A stretch of DNA of 64,000 bases from Marsupella aquatica (lineage: Eukaryota; Marchantiophyta): NCBI GenBank assembly GCA_973895155.1, contig OZ316892.1:28024001-28088000 (forward strand), in the 5' to 3' direction. Below, in pieces: positions 24,701 through 36,065 of this stretch; the stretch's first letter is position 1; each line of letters starts with the position of its first letter. The position numbers and the translations under genes were made by a program. A model generated the notes under the pieces. That model had not been told where the DNA came from. It ran no database searches and was given only the letters and a program-made list of their open reading frames with translations.

Positions 24701-24870
24701 AAAGTACTCAAATTATCACACCTGTCTTGTAAAATGTCTCTTGAACTAGAGTCCAGGGAACAATCTTTGAAAATAATTTTTTAAGAAAGTACTCAAATTA
24801 TCACACCTGTCTTGTAAAATGTCTCTTGAACTAGAGTCCAGGGAACAATCTTTGAAAATAGATTTCAATG
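24701..24870 (+). repeat. 85-bp tandem duplication, near-perfect
   Basis: AAAGTACTCAAATTATCACA begins at 24701 and again at 24786. The following ~80 bp, through CAGGGAACAATCTTTGAAAA, are identical by eye. The near-identity implies a recent duplication. Confidence 0.95.
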
Positions 24871-25571
24871 TCGTTCTCCGGCCTGGGCAGACGTAAAAGG
24901 AAAGTTCTGTCATACTGAGTGCTTTGGGCAGGCAGGCACGAAGGCGGGCAGGGCAGGCGGAGAGGGAGCCACCCCAGCACGAAGGGGCAGCGGTAACACT
25001 CGAAAGAGGCCAGTGGTCTAAAAATTATAAGTGTAAAAACTTCATGATTTGAATCATTTTAACAAGTATTTTGAGCGAATATTCTAAATGGTGCATGGAA
25101 TACCCCATAGTACACATCTAACTAATTTTGAGCTTTCGTTGTGAACATTCCCACAATAGTCGCAGTCATAGACAACGACAAATAAGCAGAATTAATCTCA
25201 CATGTGTTTGTTTTCCTAGCATTTAAAAAACATTTATTATCATATTTATTCTGCTTTTTAATCCATTATCACGAGCACCACGCTAACAGAGTCCCTTCAG
25301 ACTTTGCAAGAAAATATCACTATTTTTTAGCTCTAGTTTGTAAGAAAATTTCCCCCAATAGCCACAAATTGATCACACATGCAGATTTGGCCTTGCCATC
25401 TGATTGGGCTTCACATTCTTGGTCAGTGTGAACACCTTGTTGGGATTATTCCTGGCATTTTTCAAAGAATCCATAATCACATCTATCCTGTTGTTCAATA
25501 CATTTTCATGTGTAGCACCATGCTAACACAGTTCATCCAGACTTTGAGGAGAGATAATTGATTGACCACGA

Positions 25572-25735
25572 AATTCAAAGTGTTACTTGATGGACTCCAT
25601 GAGTTAATCCAAACTAAGCCTTAGTGGACCTAAAGTCAACCTATTCATGGTCTCATGGGATTCAAGTAACACTTTTCAATTTAGTCACATGAGATCCCAT
25701 CAAATAACAGTTTTCAATTTAGAGGTCCACAAACT
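25572..25735. mobile_element. Diverged copy of the TGCTTGAT MITE family
   Basis: It carries GTGTTACTTGATGGACTCCATGAG, AATCCAAACTAAG and CATGGGATTCAAGTAACACTTTTCAATTT. The right end is partly duplicated (CAAATAACAGTTTTCAATTTAGAGGTCC). Membership is inferred from the shared word order. Confidence 0.5.
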
Positions 25736-26809
25736 TTGAGAGAAAGTGATGATACGTATGGTTGATCATAGTTATGTTATTACACTGTCCACACAAAGCA
25801 GTCATATACCTTGAAAAAGAAATATGGGTGATCATGTTGCAGTTTCAGAGTGAGTTATATATTTATTGGGGGGACAGATATGTAGTGGCCATATGAACTA
25901 CTGGCCAGAGTTCACTCCTGACATGGAGAAGATGTATGCCCTTGTAGCTAGAGAGCATTTGTTCAATTGGCACATTTTGGGCAATTGCCTGGGGGCAGCA
26001 TGGCAGCCTTGCCTTTTTCTACAGGCAAAGCTTGGCCACAAAATGAAATCTTACTATTAGAGCGTCAACTGAAGCCTACTCTTAATGGCCTAGGTCTAGA
26101 GTGAGACCTCTAGAGAGTAACTCTAAATAAAAATAAAATTGAAATGAGGATGAAAATAAAAACTAACCAAAATAAAGTTACTTAATGAACCCCATAAGTG
26201 ATCCAGACAGTTGGTAAATGTAAAATTAACATACCCAAAACCTCATCACATTGGTTGCGAGGAAAACAATGGTTTTAAAGGTCGACGAATTAAATGTCTC
26301 CAAACAATGCCCTTTTCTAACTGAATCTGCAAATAGAATTTATCGTACCCTGGCATTCTGGCAACAAGTTCAGTCCATAATTGGAGCAAAAGGGGAAAGT
26401 GTTTCGACGACGATGACTGGGCAGGCATCAAATTCGGACTGACAAGGCCGGGCAGGTTCCCAAAGGCCACAGCGCAGGGTCGAAGAAAATTCGCGCGCAT
26501 TTGTCGGGTTTGCACTAGGGCAGTATGGGAGTCTTGCAGAATAGAATTTTTTGTGGGCAAAACCTGGCTAAACACTGACCATCGAGCTGGCGAGTGTTAC
26601 TCTGGCAGAAAAATACTCGGGAAAAAAGTTGAAAATGGCTCTGCCATTCGCCACAATATGGGATACATGGAAGGGCCGGGTTCGCCAGAAAGTACAGGCG
26701 AGCGGTTGCCCAAAAGTACTGTACAATTGCCTTTTCCGTATTGCTGCCCTGTTTCTAGAATAGCCACTGGCAAATGTTAAAAAAACAGAGGAAAAAATTG
26801 GCTCGTATT

Positions 26810-26832
26810 ACGTATGTCAGACTGACATACGT
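26810..26832. repeat. Perfect 11-bp inverted repeat, 1-nt loop
   Basis: ACGTATGTCAG at 26810-26820 is followed by one A and then its exact complement CTGACATACGT at 26822-26832. This may be a DNA cruciform, a protein-binding palindrome or an excision footprint. No gene lies nearby. Confidence 0.9.
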
Positions 26833-27219
26833 GGCGGGTCAGGGCCGCAAACAATGCTTTCGAGTACTCTAAAGTCTAAACAGAAAACCCCCCCAAAAAA
26901 GAATAAAAGTTTGCAGAATGCAGACCTGAGAATGATCTCGAAAGCAGCGAATAGGATTAGTTAAAAGTTAACTGCCTGACAGAATACCGGTCACTAGCCA
27001 TAAGTAGACAAAAAGTTCGTTAATTTTGTTATTGTTGGGGCTATTTCTGGACAGGGTAATAAGCTTGATTTATTTTTCCCGAACCGGTAAGTAAGCTTTA
27101 CTCTGGTGAAACATACTCCTATGGGGTAATAAAACGTCCTGGTAATTGCATATCACAACTTAGAGCTAACTTTGTATTTATACTCACCCGATGCCTGTTA
27201 GTTGCACACAAGATATTGA

Positions 27220-27720
27220 GACAAGTAAAGATATTGAAGTGAGAAAAAAAAATGTTGAGGTGAAAAAATATGTAAATGAGATCAAATGATGTCCAGGGGA
27301 AGAAAAGAAGGCAAGGTGAAAATAGGGGACGAGATGAGAAAAAGATGTTGGGGGTGAGGAAAGTATGTTGTGGTAATATAAAGATATCAAGGTGAGAAAA
27401 AAATGATGAGATGAGAAAAAAAATATGATGTCGAGATGAGAAAATATATCAAGGTGAAGAATGGATCTCAAGCAGATGAGAAAATCTCTCAACGAGAGAA
27501 AAGATGGTGGTGAGAAAAAAATGTAAAGATAAGCAGAGAGAAGGATGTCGAGGATAACAAGAGGTTGAGGACATAAATATGTTATGGTGAGATAGGATGT
27601 ATGTGAGAAAAAGATATCAAGGCAAGGTAAAGATGTTAAGGCAAGATAATTATGTAAAGATTAGAGAACTAAGTCAACGCAAGAAAATATGTCAATGCGA
27701 GGAAAAACATAGAAACTTTG
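27220..27720 (+). repeat. Purine-rich degenerate minisatellite
   Basis: About 500 bp of GA-rich sequence. It is built from variants of a 15-30-bp unit such as GATGTCGAGATGAGAAAA, with AAGGTGAGAAAA and ATATCAAGG recurring many times. The plus strand is almost pyrimidine-free over long stretches. Confidence 0.85.
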
Positions 27721-28030
27721 TGACGCACTTATTGATGCATGTTATGTGCGATCCCGTTGTTGTGATGTGTTCAATAACTTGTGCATTGCACATAAAAATT
27801 GGAGACACTAAATAGCAACCACCGCATTATATAATCCAAGCACAACTAAGTGACAGGAAAAATACATTTTTAAGTTTTAAATCCTTGGATAATAAATATT
27901 TTATATATTTATTTATATTAAAAAAATTCAAAATTTTCAAAATTTTCTTACAAATTTTTAGATTTAAATTTAGATTTAAATTACTTACATTACATTATGT
28001 TTAAATTATCTCCGGCAGGTGAGGGCAGCC

Positions 28031-28080
28031 TAAAGGGGACCAAAATTTAGGTCCCCTTTATCCCCTTTAGTGAAGGGGAT
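28031..28080. repeat. Two adjacent hairpins
   Basis: TAAAGGGGACC at 28031-28041 pairs exactly with GGTCCCCTTTA at 28050-28060 across an 8-nt A/T loop. Immediately after it, ATCCCCTTTAGTGAAGGGGAT can form a second stem. The surrounding GCAGGTGAGGGC (about 28015) and GCCCTCCCC (about 28110) are also roughly complementary, so the whole may be a small foldback element. Confidence 0.75.
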
Positions 28081-30460
28081 CAAGGAGACCTGCCCCTGCA
28101 TTGTTACTTGCCCTCCCCTTTTTCTTTGTCTATTGGGTTTCTTTCTTGCTTGGGAATTGTGAATTTTTCTTGTTTTGCATTATTCTTTCTCTTTAGCCAG
28201 ATTCATTCTTTTGGGGGCACTGTAAATTTTGAATGACAACTATATAAGAGCGCAACCTTCTATATAGCTTTTGATGTATTCAAAACTAGCACTTAGTGGT
28301 TTAAACAGAGTTTTTGGGTTTATCATTGATGAGATAGATGGACATAGTATATGATGTATTGTCACATTGTTTTTGGGTTTATCATGATAAACCCGGCCTA
28401 CAAAGACTTATGCCAAGCGACTCTGGTCGGGCACTCACTCATAATGCTCTCAGAGCCCTTTAAACATACAATAGAGAACAAGAAACAGGAATTTACTCAG
28501 GTGATTGCCTTTCAAACACTACAGCTCAGTAGCTATGAAAAACATGTGCTTTCGTCAAAACTATGCTTTAGGGACAGTAGTTGGCTAGAGACACATGTCA
28601 GCAGTGACTTTTATATAGTTGGGGAATTTTTTCCAAAAACTCACCTCCAATTCTTCAAAATCTGCAATTAGCTGGAGTTGGATTTGCCAGATCTTTGAAG
28701 ATCTTATGGCTTTCACGAAGATCCATAAAATCTAATGAATTTATACAAGTTTTAGAATATGTGTAATTGAATAAGGTGGATCCCATGTATTCTCACTTCT
28801 AGCTCCTTAGAGTGATGCGCTAGTTCCAACTCTCTCACAAACTACCAGGAAAAAAAATCAGTGATGGTCACCAATTTTATTATATAGTAAACGTACTTTA
28901 ACACGATCCAAACGCCTGTCTGGGTGAAGCATGAGCACGTTCATGGGATGTCATCTCATGTGTCATGGGCTGCCACTAAACCTACTTTAGGACTAATAGG
29001 ATGACCCACCAACAACGTTAACATACTCGTTTTGAGGATGAGTAGGATGACTATGGAAAGCGTGGGCCTACAAAATAATTTTAGGGCTTGTTACTGCTGA
29101 CGATGATCTAAAATGAAGGTACTGTAGGTACAACGTGTGACATAATGCAGTCCCAGTCTTAGCGACAAAATCTACTAAATACTCAACAATACCAAACTAG
29201 AACCGACACCCAGAGTTTGATGCACTGAGTAGTTCAGCTAGCTACTATAGCGAATGACCTATGGAAACCAACATGAATCCTAGGCCAAGGAAAAACTCAG
29301 TGCCCATTTGTCACTTGTTAATTAAGCAACAAACAAAACTCAGTACCCCAATATTTACTCATTTCTCATAGTGCCAAAATAGAAACACAATTTATCCCAT
29401 AATTGAAACTCTGGCTAATTTGCTGTTGCTGATACTTTGAGTTCTGTATAACAGGGTTTTCGCTTCTACCACTGTTTCGTTTCAAGTTCTCGGCTTCAAA
29501 TTGGATCAGTTGTAGATTATGAAAACTAAGTTTCATTATGGAAGTGAGCATTGTTGTTGTGTGATATGTGATTTTATCTCCTAATATGATCGTTGCCACT
29601 AACGCTCAAGTAATAAATTACATGAAGGTGACCAACTACCCTCTCATACCACCTTTTTTCCTGGAACTAGAAGAGGGGGTAAGGTACGCTTCATGTCATT
29701 AGTCTGGTAGATTAGGGGTTGTTGCCTGCATGTATGCTTATTATCATTAGTCTACTAGATTAGGCGTTGATTTCTGAACCAAAGTAGTGATTGACATTGA
29801 GATGGAGATCATGTGGCGATGTAAGAATGACATCATACAGCGAGAACAGTCCTCACCATTTTAGATTAGACTAGCTTTAGCTTACTTGACGTTGGACACC
29901 TTGTCCTATGGTTAGTAATTGAGTCCATGGGCTATTGTTGAGTGTCTATGTCTAAAGTAGGATCGCAAGGGAGGAATCCAAACTAGGGGGATGAAGTACA
30001 TATATTATGGGGAGAGTTTGTGAAATGGTGGAGGGTTGTTTAGAGGACCATTAGCAGCGTGTAATTACCTTAGAAGAGGGTGGAGTGGAGAGGGCATGAA
30101 TCATTAATAAGGAACATAAAGGCCCAATTGCCAACTGAGTTCCTACGGAATGGAGCTTTATTTGCTCAAATAAAAAGCTTTCACTGCTCTGCTTTTAGCC
30201 GTGTTTAAGTTGGGCTAAGGATTAGACGAGTGAAGGACAGTAGTCTTCAATAGCTTTTCTACGGTTTATGGTGAGGTGTTATTACTGACTAACATAAATA
30301 AACTCCTTAGTAAATTGTACACCAAGAAGCTACTCCAGAAGCGAATTAAGGCCTCACCTCCATCGGACCTATAGCTATAGCTTTCTATGCTTACGTGTGA
30401 ACCTAACAGTTTTGAAAAGGCATTTGGGATTGGCATGCAAAAAATGGAAAAGAAATCAGA
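28081..30460. other. Intergenic, nothing recognised
   Basis: A 106-codon open frame at 28351-28671 has no recognisable domain. The TATTATCATTAGTCTACTAGATTAGGCGTTG stretch near 29745 is a diverged repeat of the sequence near 29695. No gene is called. Confidence 0.4.
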
Positions 30461-30466
30461 TTCCCT

Positions 30467-30830
30467 CCTTCTTGAACCGAGTTATTCACCATTTAAATGG
30501 ATGACAGCTTTAGTCTAAACTGTAATCACTCATAAGTACTCCAAGCCTTGGAAACAAAGAGAAAGGGACCCTTTATCTCTGCAATCAAACTGAGCACATA
30601 GTTTTGAGTAAAGGTATTGTTCTCAACCAAGAAATACACTGCCCTCATCCTCTAGAACCGAAATATGCACCACTTAAATGGGATGACAGCTATAGTTTAA
30701 CTTTAATCACTCATAAGTAATCCAAGCCTTGGAAACAAAGAGAAAAGTACCCTTTACCTCAGTCTGCAATCAAAACTAAGCACATAGTTTGAGTAAACGG
30801 TACTGTTCTCGACCAAGAATTACACTGACC
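30467..30830 (+). repeat. 181-bp tandem duplication
   Basis: CCAAGCCTTGGAAACAAAGA starts at 30541 and again at 30722. The copies match through ATGACAGCT, AATCACTCATAAGTA, GCACATAGTTT and TTCTC(A/G)ACCAAGAA, with small indels. The unit includes the palindrome CCAAGCCTTGG. Confidence 0.9.
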
Positions 30831-33230
30831 TCAGAGAAGATCTTGTGTTGTGGCGTTTATTAAACGTTGTTGACAAGAAAGAGCTACACGTATCTCTTCC
30901 TGCCGAGTGTAATAAAAGGCTCTGGATTTCAAAAAAGAAGAAGAAAGAGATACAGACATGAAATATGAAAGCAATGTACATAAGAGAAAGGCACTCTCTC
31001 AAAAGGCACCTCCTTAGACAGGAAGAAGTAAGGTGATGATCGCTGCCAACTAAATAGATTCCCCAAAAATGTGCCTTGACATTTTGGGGAAGCTCACTTG
31101 ATGTACAGCAGATTGCCTTCGAGAACTGAACAGACGGTGAACGCCAAATACTAAACAGATTCTACTTTTACTTCAGATTTTGGGGCCATCAATTAAAGCG
31201 AATGAGAGAACGCACTTCGAGATCAGATCTTCAGAGAGGACGAAGACCAAAACGCCAACTACGAAACAGATTCTATCTGAGGTATGTTGTAGCTTTGGAG
31301 GTTGTTGGGAATTGGCAAAGTCATCTCATCAGAGGAACAACCCTGCGAACGGTTCGTTTGCTCGAAGCTGGAAATATATGGGGAGTTATTGCATCAAGTA
31401 CAGCACATTCCATAGCTTCCGAGGAAACAACAACGAAGTAGATCTTGTCTCCTCTATGATGATAAACCATGTGTCCAGGGAATTTTTGGGAATTGAGAGA
31501 GTTCCATTGGCCCCTGGATCCCAGTAATGCTTAAGGTCCAGTTGGCAGTGGATTTTGGATTGCCACTTTGCACAACTTCGTTGGCGTAGACCAAATTTTG
31601 CGATCTACTCGCTCTGGCATTACAACATTTAAACTAAAAATATAAATAAAACATATGTGCGATGGAGGGTTTAAGATTATTTAGAATTCAGGATCTTTAG
31701 CGTTTAGGTTGCGCTCACTTCACACATTTGAAGCTCCGATTGCTTGATGATATTTTTATTCGTCGTGAGCCTACAAAATCATGCTTCAAAGAAAGCAAAA
31801 TGGACATTGAAATTCGGACAAGCAGAGCAGATATTATAAATGGGACACCGGAGGGAGCAGACGCATTCTCTCTGTGCCTGTATGAAACTTCCAAAATGTG
31901 GGGCAATCGATCAATGATCAAACAGTCACGCAAAAACACGGAGTTTCGAAGGGCACTCTGCTGTACGAGACGAGATCAGGCTCGAGATGAAGAATCGCCT
32001 CCGCCTCCCTCACCTCGCATCGCAATATCGCATCGCCTCCCGAACAGAGTACTCCCTGTACAGATTTTCCATCGTACAGAGGTACATCGGTGCGTATGAG
32101 TGAACGGGATTAGTGGGAAGATGCTGACGCGTGCAAACCCTTCACTACCTTGCATAATAAGTGAGCATGATCTGCAAGATTGGGCGCTCCTCCCGTCCGC
32201 TAATCCCATTCCTTCCTCGAGGAACTGACGAAGAAACAAGAAAAGAACGGTGGAGAGTAAAGGGGTGTAGAGCGAGCGATGGCGAGAGTCCGTAGAGAGG
32301 AAGCAGCAGCTGGGCAAGTTACGGAGTAAGTGTAAGACTCAATTACTCATGAGTAAGGGACGGTACGAGGGGGCGGTCTGAGCGCAGCATGACGTCAGAG
32401 GAGCGTGGAGTTCCGTCAGCATCTTGGTGCGTCCGAAACCCGTGATTAAGGCCACCTCAGGTCGGCTTACGGTAACCTGGCCGGTGCCTAAACCCGGGTT
32501 ACTCTGGCCTCACCGTACTGGTCAGATGACGACGACCGTCGGTATTGTGCCGATGTACGTTCGCGTATGATTAGGCCGTACTTCTCCGATTGTGCGCGAC
32601 ATATACGGTACCGTATGGCGCTGCTGTGCAGTTATCATGTGGACAAGATTGCTGATGATGTTGGGAGTGTTATTTCTGGGTGCCCTCGGTGGCCCTCTAG
32701 ATTTGACTTCCATGGAACCCGTCCAGCTGTTTTTTTCTGTTTAAAAACATTTGGCCAAGGTGAATCCTACTGGCATATGGAGTAAGGAAAGTTGGCTAAG
32801 GGCATGTGCTATGGGTTGGGGCAACTGGCTAATAGATTCTGGTTAGTAAGTACATGAGCTAATCCCAAAGTTTAGCGGACTGAGTGCACTCTTGTGGCAA
32901 ATGGTAACTTGAACATCTGCTCTCTTTAATAGAAATTGAGAAATTAACTTCCTAGGAAAATTTCTTCACTCTGCTAGCTCATTTTTGGGAGAACTTTACT
33001 AGCTCATTGTCAACGAGTGGCGACTATGTACACTGCATGGTAACCAGCAGCAAGCGAACAACCCTTATCTTGCCTAAGTAGGGCTTGCTGGCAATTGATT
33101 CCAGCCCTTGATCCTGATGTGGCAAACAGCTGCCATTTTTTCCAGAATGTAGCCCAAGTATCATTAGCCAGCCCCTTTTCTAGCTAAGTTTCTGGCGAAT
33201 TTTTGCCCACAAACAAATGGCTGAACTCGT
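30831..33230. other. Intergenic; one doubtful ORF at 31728-32099
   Basis: A 123-codon plus-strand frame at 31728-32099 has no recognisable domain. A short repeat (CTACTAAACAGATTCT-like at about 31150 and 31264) and a GC-richer section around 31980-32540 are present. The latter contains imperfect inverted words (GGTAACCTGGCC and GGGTTACTCTGGCC). From about 32780 GGCTAA/TTAGC words are frequent. No gene is called. Confidence 0.35.
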
Positions 33231-33575
33231 TGTTAGATATAGCTCTAGTCTTGTGACTCATGAGCTAACCACAGTTAGTCTAACTCGGGTTAGGACTTAG
33301 CTAATGTTAGCGATAGTGCTGTTGTGTATTTAGCCAGGGCCGATGCCAGACCCTGGGTGGAATTTAGGCTCATTGTTACGGAGCTAGTTGAGAGATAGGG
33401 AGAGTTTGTGCTATAGATGCTTGGTATGGCCGGTCGGCTTAGAGTGCAGTAAAGCTCTTGTGTGTTCCCGTGGACGTAACCTCATGTGGAGGTGAACCAC
33501 GTATCTATCTGTGTCGACTCTTGTACGTTGGATGGTTCATGGGCTTGCAGTTGTGAATGTCGTCTATGCTTAACA
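33231..33575 (+). mobile_element. Possible solo LTR, Ty1/copia type
   Basis: The segment begins TGTTAGATATAG at 33231 and ends TTAACA at 33575, so the ends form the TG...CA inverted dinucleotides expected of an LTR. About 110 bp before the end is TTCCCGTGGACGTAACC with GTGAACCACGTA shortly after. These words resemble the conserved 3' part of many plant copia LTRs, and they match no gene feature. Flanking pentamers (CTCGT and CCTGT) agree at only three of five positions, and no second LTR or pol ORF is present. It is therefore degenerate if real. Confidence 0.4.
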
Positions 33576-34480
33576 CCTGTCCCTTATACTTTTGAGAAAT
33601 CTTGCTCTAAGACCTTGGCGGTACCATTTAGGTGTGAAAGATCTTGATCGATGGTAAGCCTAAACCAGGCTTACACCTAAAAGAACTTAAACCTCAAGTT
33701 CCCATATAAAATCCTTTGGGTAACCTCTATATGGTACCTAAGAAAGCTGGAAAATATGAAAATATTAATTTTGTTTATTGAGCATCACTCACCAAGTTAA
33801 CACGATAGTCAGGGGGGATTTTAGGGGAGAAATTTGTAGGAGGCAAATCTCATTGTGTACTTCTAACTCCTTCTTTGCCTTGTATCTACCCCCGTATCTA
33901 CCAAGTTGTTTAATTAAGAAGACTAAACATTACAAAGTGTACTAGGCTCTGTTTTTTGAAAAAACTCACTCAGATCGGGTAGTTCACAAACTTGGATAGC
34001 ACCCTTTAGGCACAATTTGTGGGTATCATTTTTTACCCAAGTTTTACTTCCTGTGTACCAATGGAAAGCTTCTTGGTAACGTGGTTTCTATTGATACCAT
34101 GTTTGCACTATACTATCACTATTTTTATTATATTTATAAATATGCCATGGTTTTCATATATGACTACTCTGGTTATATTGGTGAACTTGTCATGATCCAC
34201 ACACAAACATGTGACATATTTGTCAAAAAATAGAAACATGGCAGTATTGTCAGTTGGAACATCTGTAGCGGCAAAGTAATGAAAAATTGTTTCTTTAATA
34301 GCTCAAAAGCTGAAAGTTGCAAGTCAGCCTAACCTCTCAGGTCCGAGCCAATAGGTTGACCAGCAAAACACATCCCACAGCCCAACTTGAACTAAGTAGA
34401 CATGGTATTAAGCAATAAAAATGCTCATTCACCCATGTATTATCCTCCCTCAAGAGGCGGGCTGTAGATTCTAACAGTTG
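33576..34480. other. Intergenic, possible retroelement debris
   Basis: No intact ORF. Around 33700-33770 a short frame resembles the LYMVPKKAGK type of reverse-transcriptase motif seen in retroelements, but it is brief and interrupted. Otherwise nothing is recognised. Confidence 0.25.
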
Positions 34481-34489
34481 CATATATCA

Positions 34490-35330
34490 CACTGCCAAGA
34501 ACAAAATACTCAAATTGGGAGCCAAGCTCCCAAAAGCATCAAGTTGGGAGACCAAGTCGCAAAAGCATCAAATTGGGACACAAGGTCCCAAAAGCACAAG
34601 ACCAAATTAAAGAAAACAAGAAAAATATATCACATAAAAAGGGCCAACAAAGTACAATGAAAAGCAACCAAAAGAAGTTCAAAGAGGACAAATACAAAAG
34701 AAGCAAGGGCAACCCTGAAAATAAAAAAGGAAGAAAGAAAGGGGATCGTCACCACTGCACTAGAGGGATGGACTAATGTCCACATCTAAAGTAAATGTGC
34801 CTAGAGCTAATGGAGAAAACAAGGGAAAAGCCAGGACTAGGTCCCAAAAGAAGTTACTTAGTAGATCAAATAAAGGGGAGAAAACAAGAGAAAAACAGGA
34901 ATAGCTGCAACAATAGAGGGATTTGCATGATTGATCAGACCCCAAAATGAAAGGGTGTTACTCGATAGGACCAGTGAGTGAATCCAGACATTGACCTTGA
35001 ATCAATGTATCCAAAACTTTGGATTTTTGGGTCTGATCAAGCAAATCCCTTTGCAACAATAGGTCCCAAAAGCAATAGATCAAATAATGTGCAGAAAACA
35101 AGGGAAAAGCCAGGAATAGCTGTAACACTAGGTCCCAAAAGTAGCAGATCCAATAAACTGGAGAAAATAAGGGAAAGCCACAATTCCCCCAAGCAACATC
35201 AAACCTTACATTTATCTTTGCTCCAACTATGTATATCATAGTGCCCAAGGGCCAAAAATGCCAAACCGGGAGACAAGATCCCAAAGGCAAAGCATCCCAA
35301 TGAAGAGGAGGAAACCAGGGGAAAGGGCCC
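34490..35330 (+). repeat. A-rich repeat field with GGTCCCAAAAG units
   Basis: Between 34500 and 34605, units such as AAAAGCATCAAATTGGGA and CAAGGTCCCAAAAGCA recur about every 30 bp. From 34830 to 35170 a ~100-bp unit (ACTAGGTCCCAAAAG, AGATCAAATAA, GAAAACAAGGGAAAAGCCAG, GAATAGCTG) is repeated about three times. A MITE interrupts one unit. The Lys-rich open frames here reflect this composition. Confidence 0.75.
34917..35052. mobile_element. MITE, TGCTTGAT family, best-preserved copy with TSD
   Basis: The left end AGGGATTTGCATGATTGATC and the right end (inverted AGGGATTTGCTTGATCAG) form terminal inverted repeats of about 25-30 bp. GCAACAATAG is present on both sides (34907-34916 and 35053-35062), giving a 10-bp target-site duplication. 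The insertion interrupts a tandem unit whose neighbour (AGCTGTAACACTAGGTCCC near 35129) lacks the element and shows the unoccupied arrangement. A TSD of 9-11 bp suggests a Mutator-like (MULE) non-autonomous element. Confidence 0.85.
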
Positions 35331-36065
35331 CAAGAAAAAACAAGCCAAGGGGTCCCAAAACCCAAAAACCAACTAAAATGTAACCAATAAAGGAGCCGGG
35401 AAGACTAACACCCTATTGAGCAAAGAACTGAAAAGCCTAGTAGAGCTCCAAAGTAAACCACAAAGGAGGGTCCTGTAGCGGAACCTGACATGAGACCTTA
35501 AAACCAACTCCCTCAGAACTACGAAGGAGGGTGAAAGCCTGGGCCCGCTGAAGAGCCACAAACACCCATTGCCTAAAAAAGACTCGGGACAGAAACAGGA
35601 GAAAAAGACTCATCTCTCAATATAATAAACACCAGGGGCTCGAAGGACCTGGTCGAAGGTAGGATGAAAAGCACCTCAAACTTAATGAAGTACACCTCGT
35701 TTACAACACAACCCTCGTGTCCAATCACTCTACTTTAGCACTGTTCACATGTTCACACCTGTCTTTCTCTTAGAAAACACAGAAACACCGATTATTCCGA
35801 TAATTCTAAATCTACGGCGAAGATTCCCCCCAGGAAGTTTGCTCACTATATCGGCCGTTAGATCTGTTCTCACTTAACGATGTTCCTGTCTGGAATAATT
35901 GTCCTCCAAGCTTTTGTGAATTTGTGAGGCTCTTCTCTCCGTTTGGAGCTTTCTGTCTCTCATTTCTGATGAGGCAATTGTGTCGTGCTTTTGCGCGATT
36001 TTTTCCGCTTCGAAGCGGTGGATTGGAACGCGCGAGAGATCGAGCGAGCGAATTGGCGACCGGCG
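35331..36065 (+). promoter_or_regulatory. Upstream region and 5' UTR of sulfite oxidase
   Basis: The A-rich repeat field gives way at about 35780 to CG-containing sequence with TTCTCTCCG and TTTCTGTCTCTC pyrimidine stretches, typical of a plant leader. The open frame runs into the CDS from 35985, but the ATG at 36066 matches the family's usual start. No TATA box was confidently identified. Confidence 0.4.

Larger units (their letters stand above)
24871..27190. other. Intergenic with MITE fragments
   Basis: No gene recognised. It contains a diverged TGCTTGAT-family copy (about 25572-25735) and a fragment (about 26165-26240, ATCCAGACA and CATACCCAAAACCTCA). It also holds a piece related to the 54-kb and 62-kb repeat (about 26055-26125, AGCGTCAACT and CTAGAGTGAGACCTCTAGAG), and a palindrome listed separately. 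Confidence 0.45.

Noticed and set aside
33690-33780. Reverse-transcriptase fragment
   Set aside because: Only a short interrupted match to a VPKKxGK-type motif; too weak to call as a pseudogene.
34478-34776. Lys-rich ORFs
   Set aside because: They are products of an A-rich tandem repeat field with no motif or conservation.
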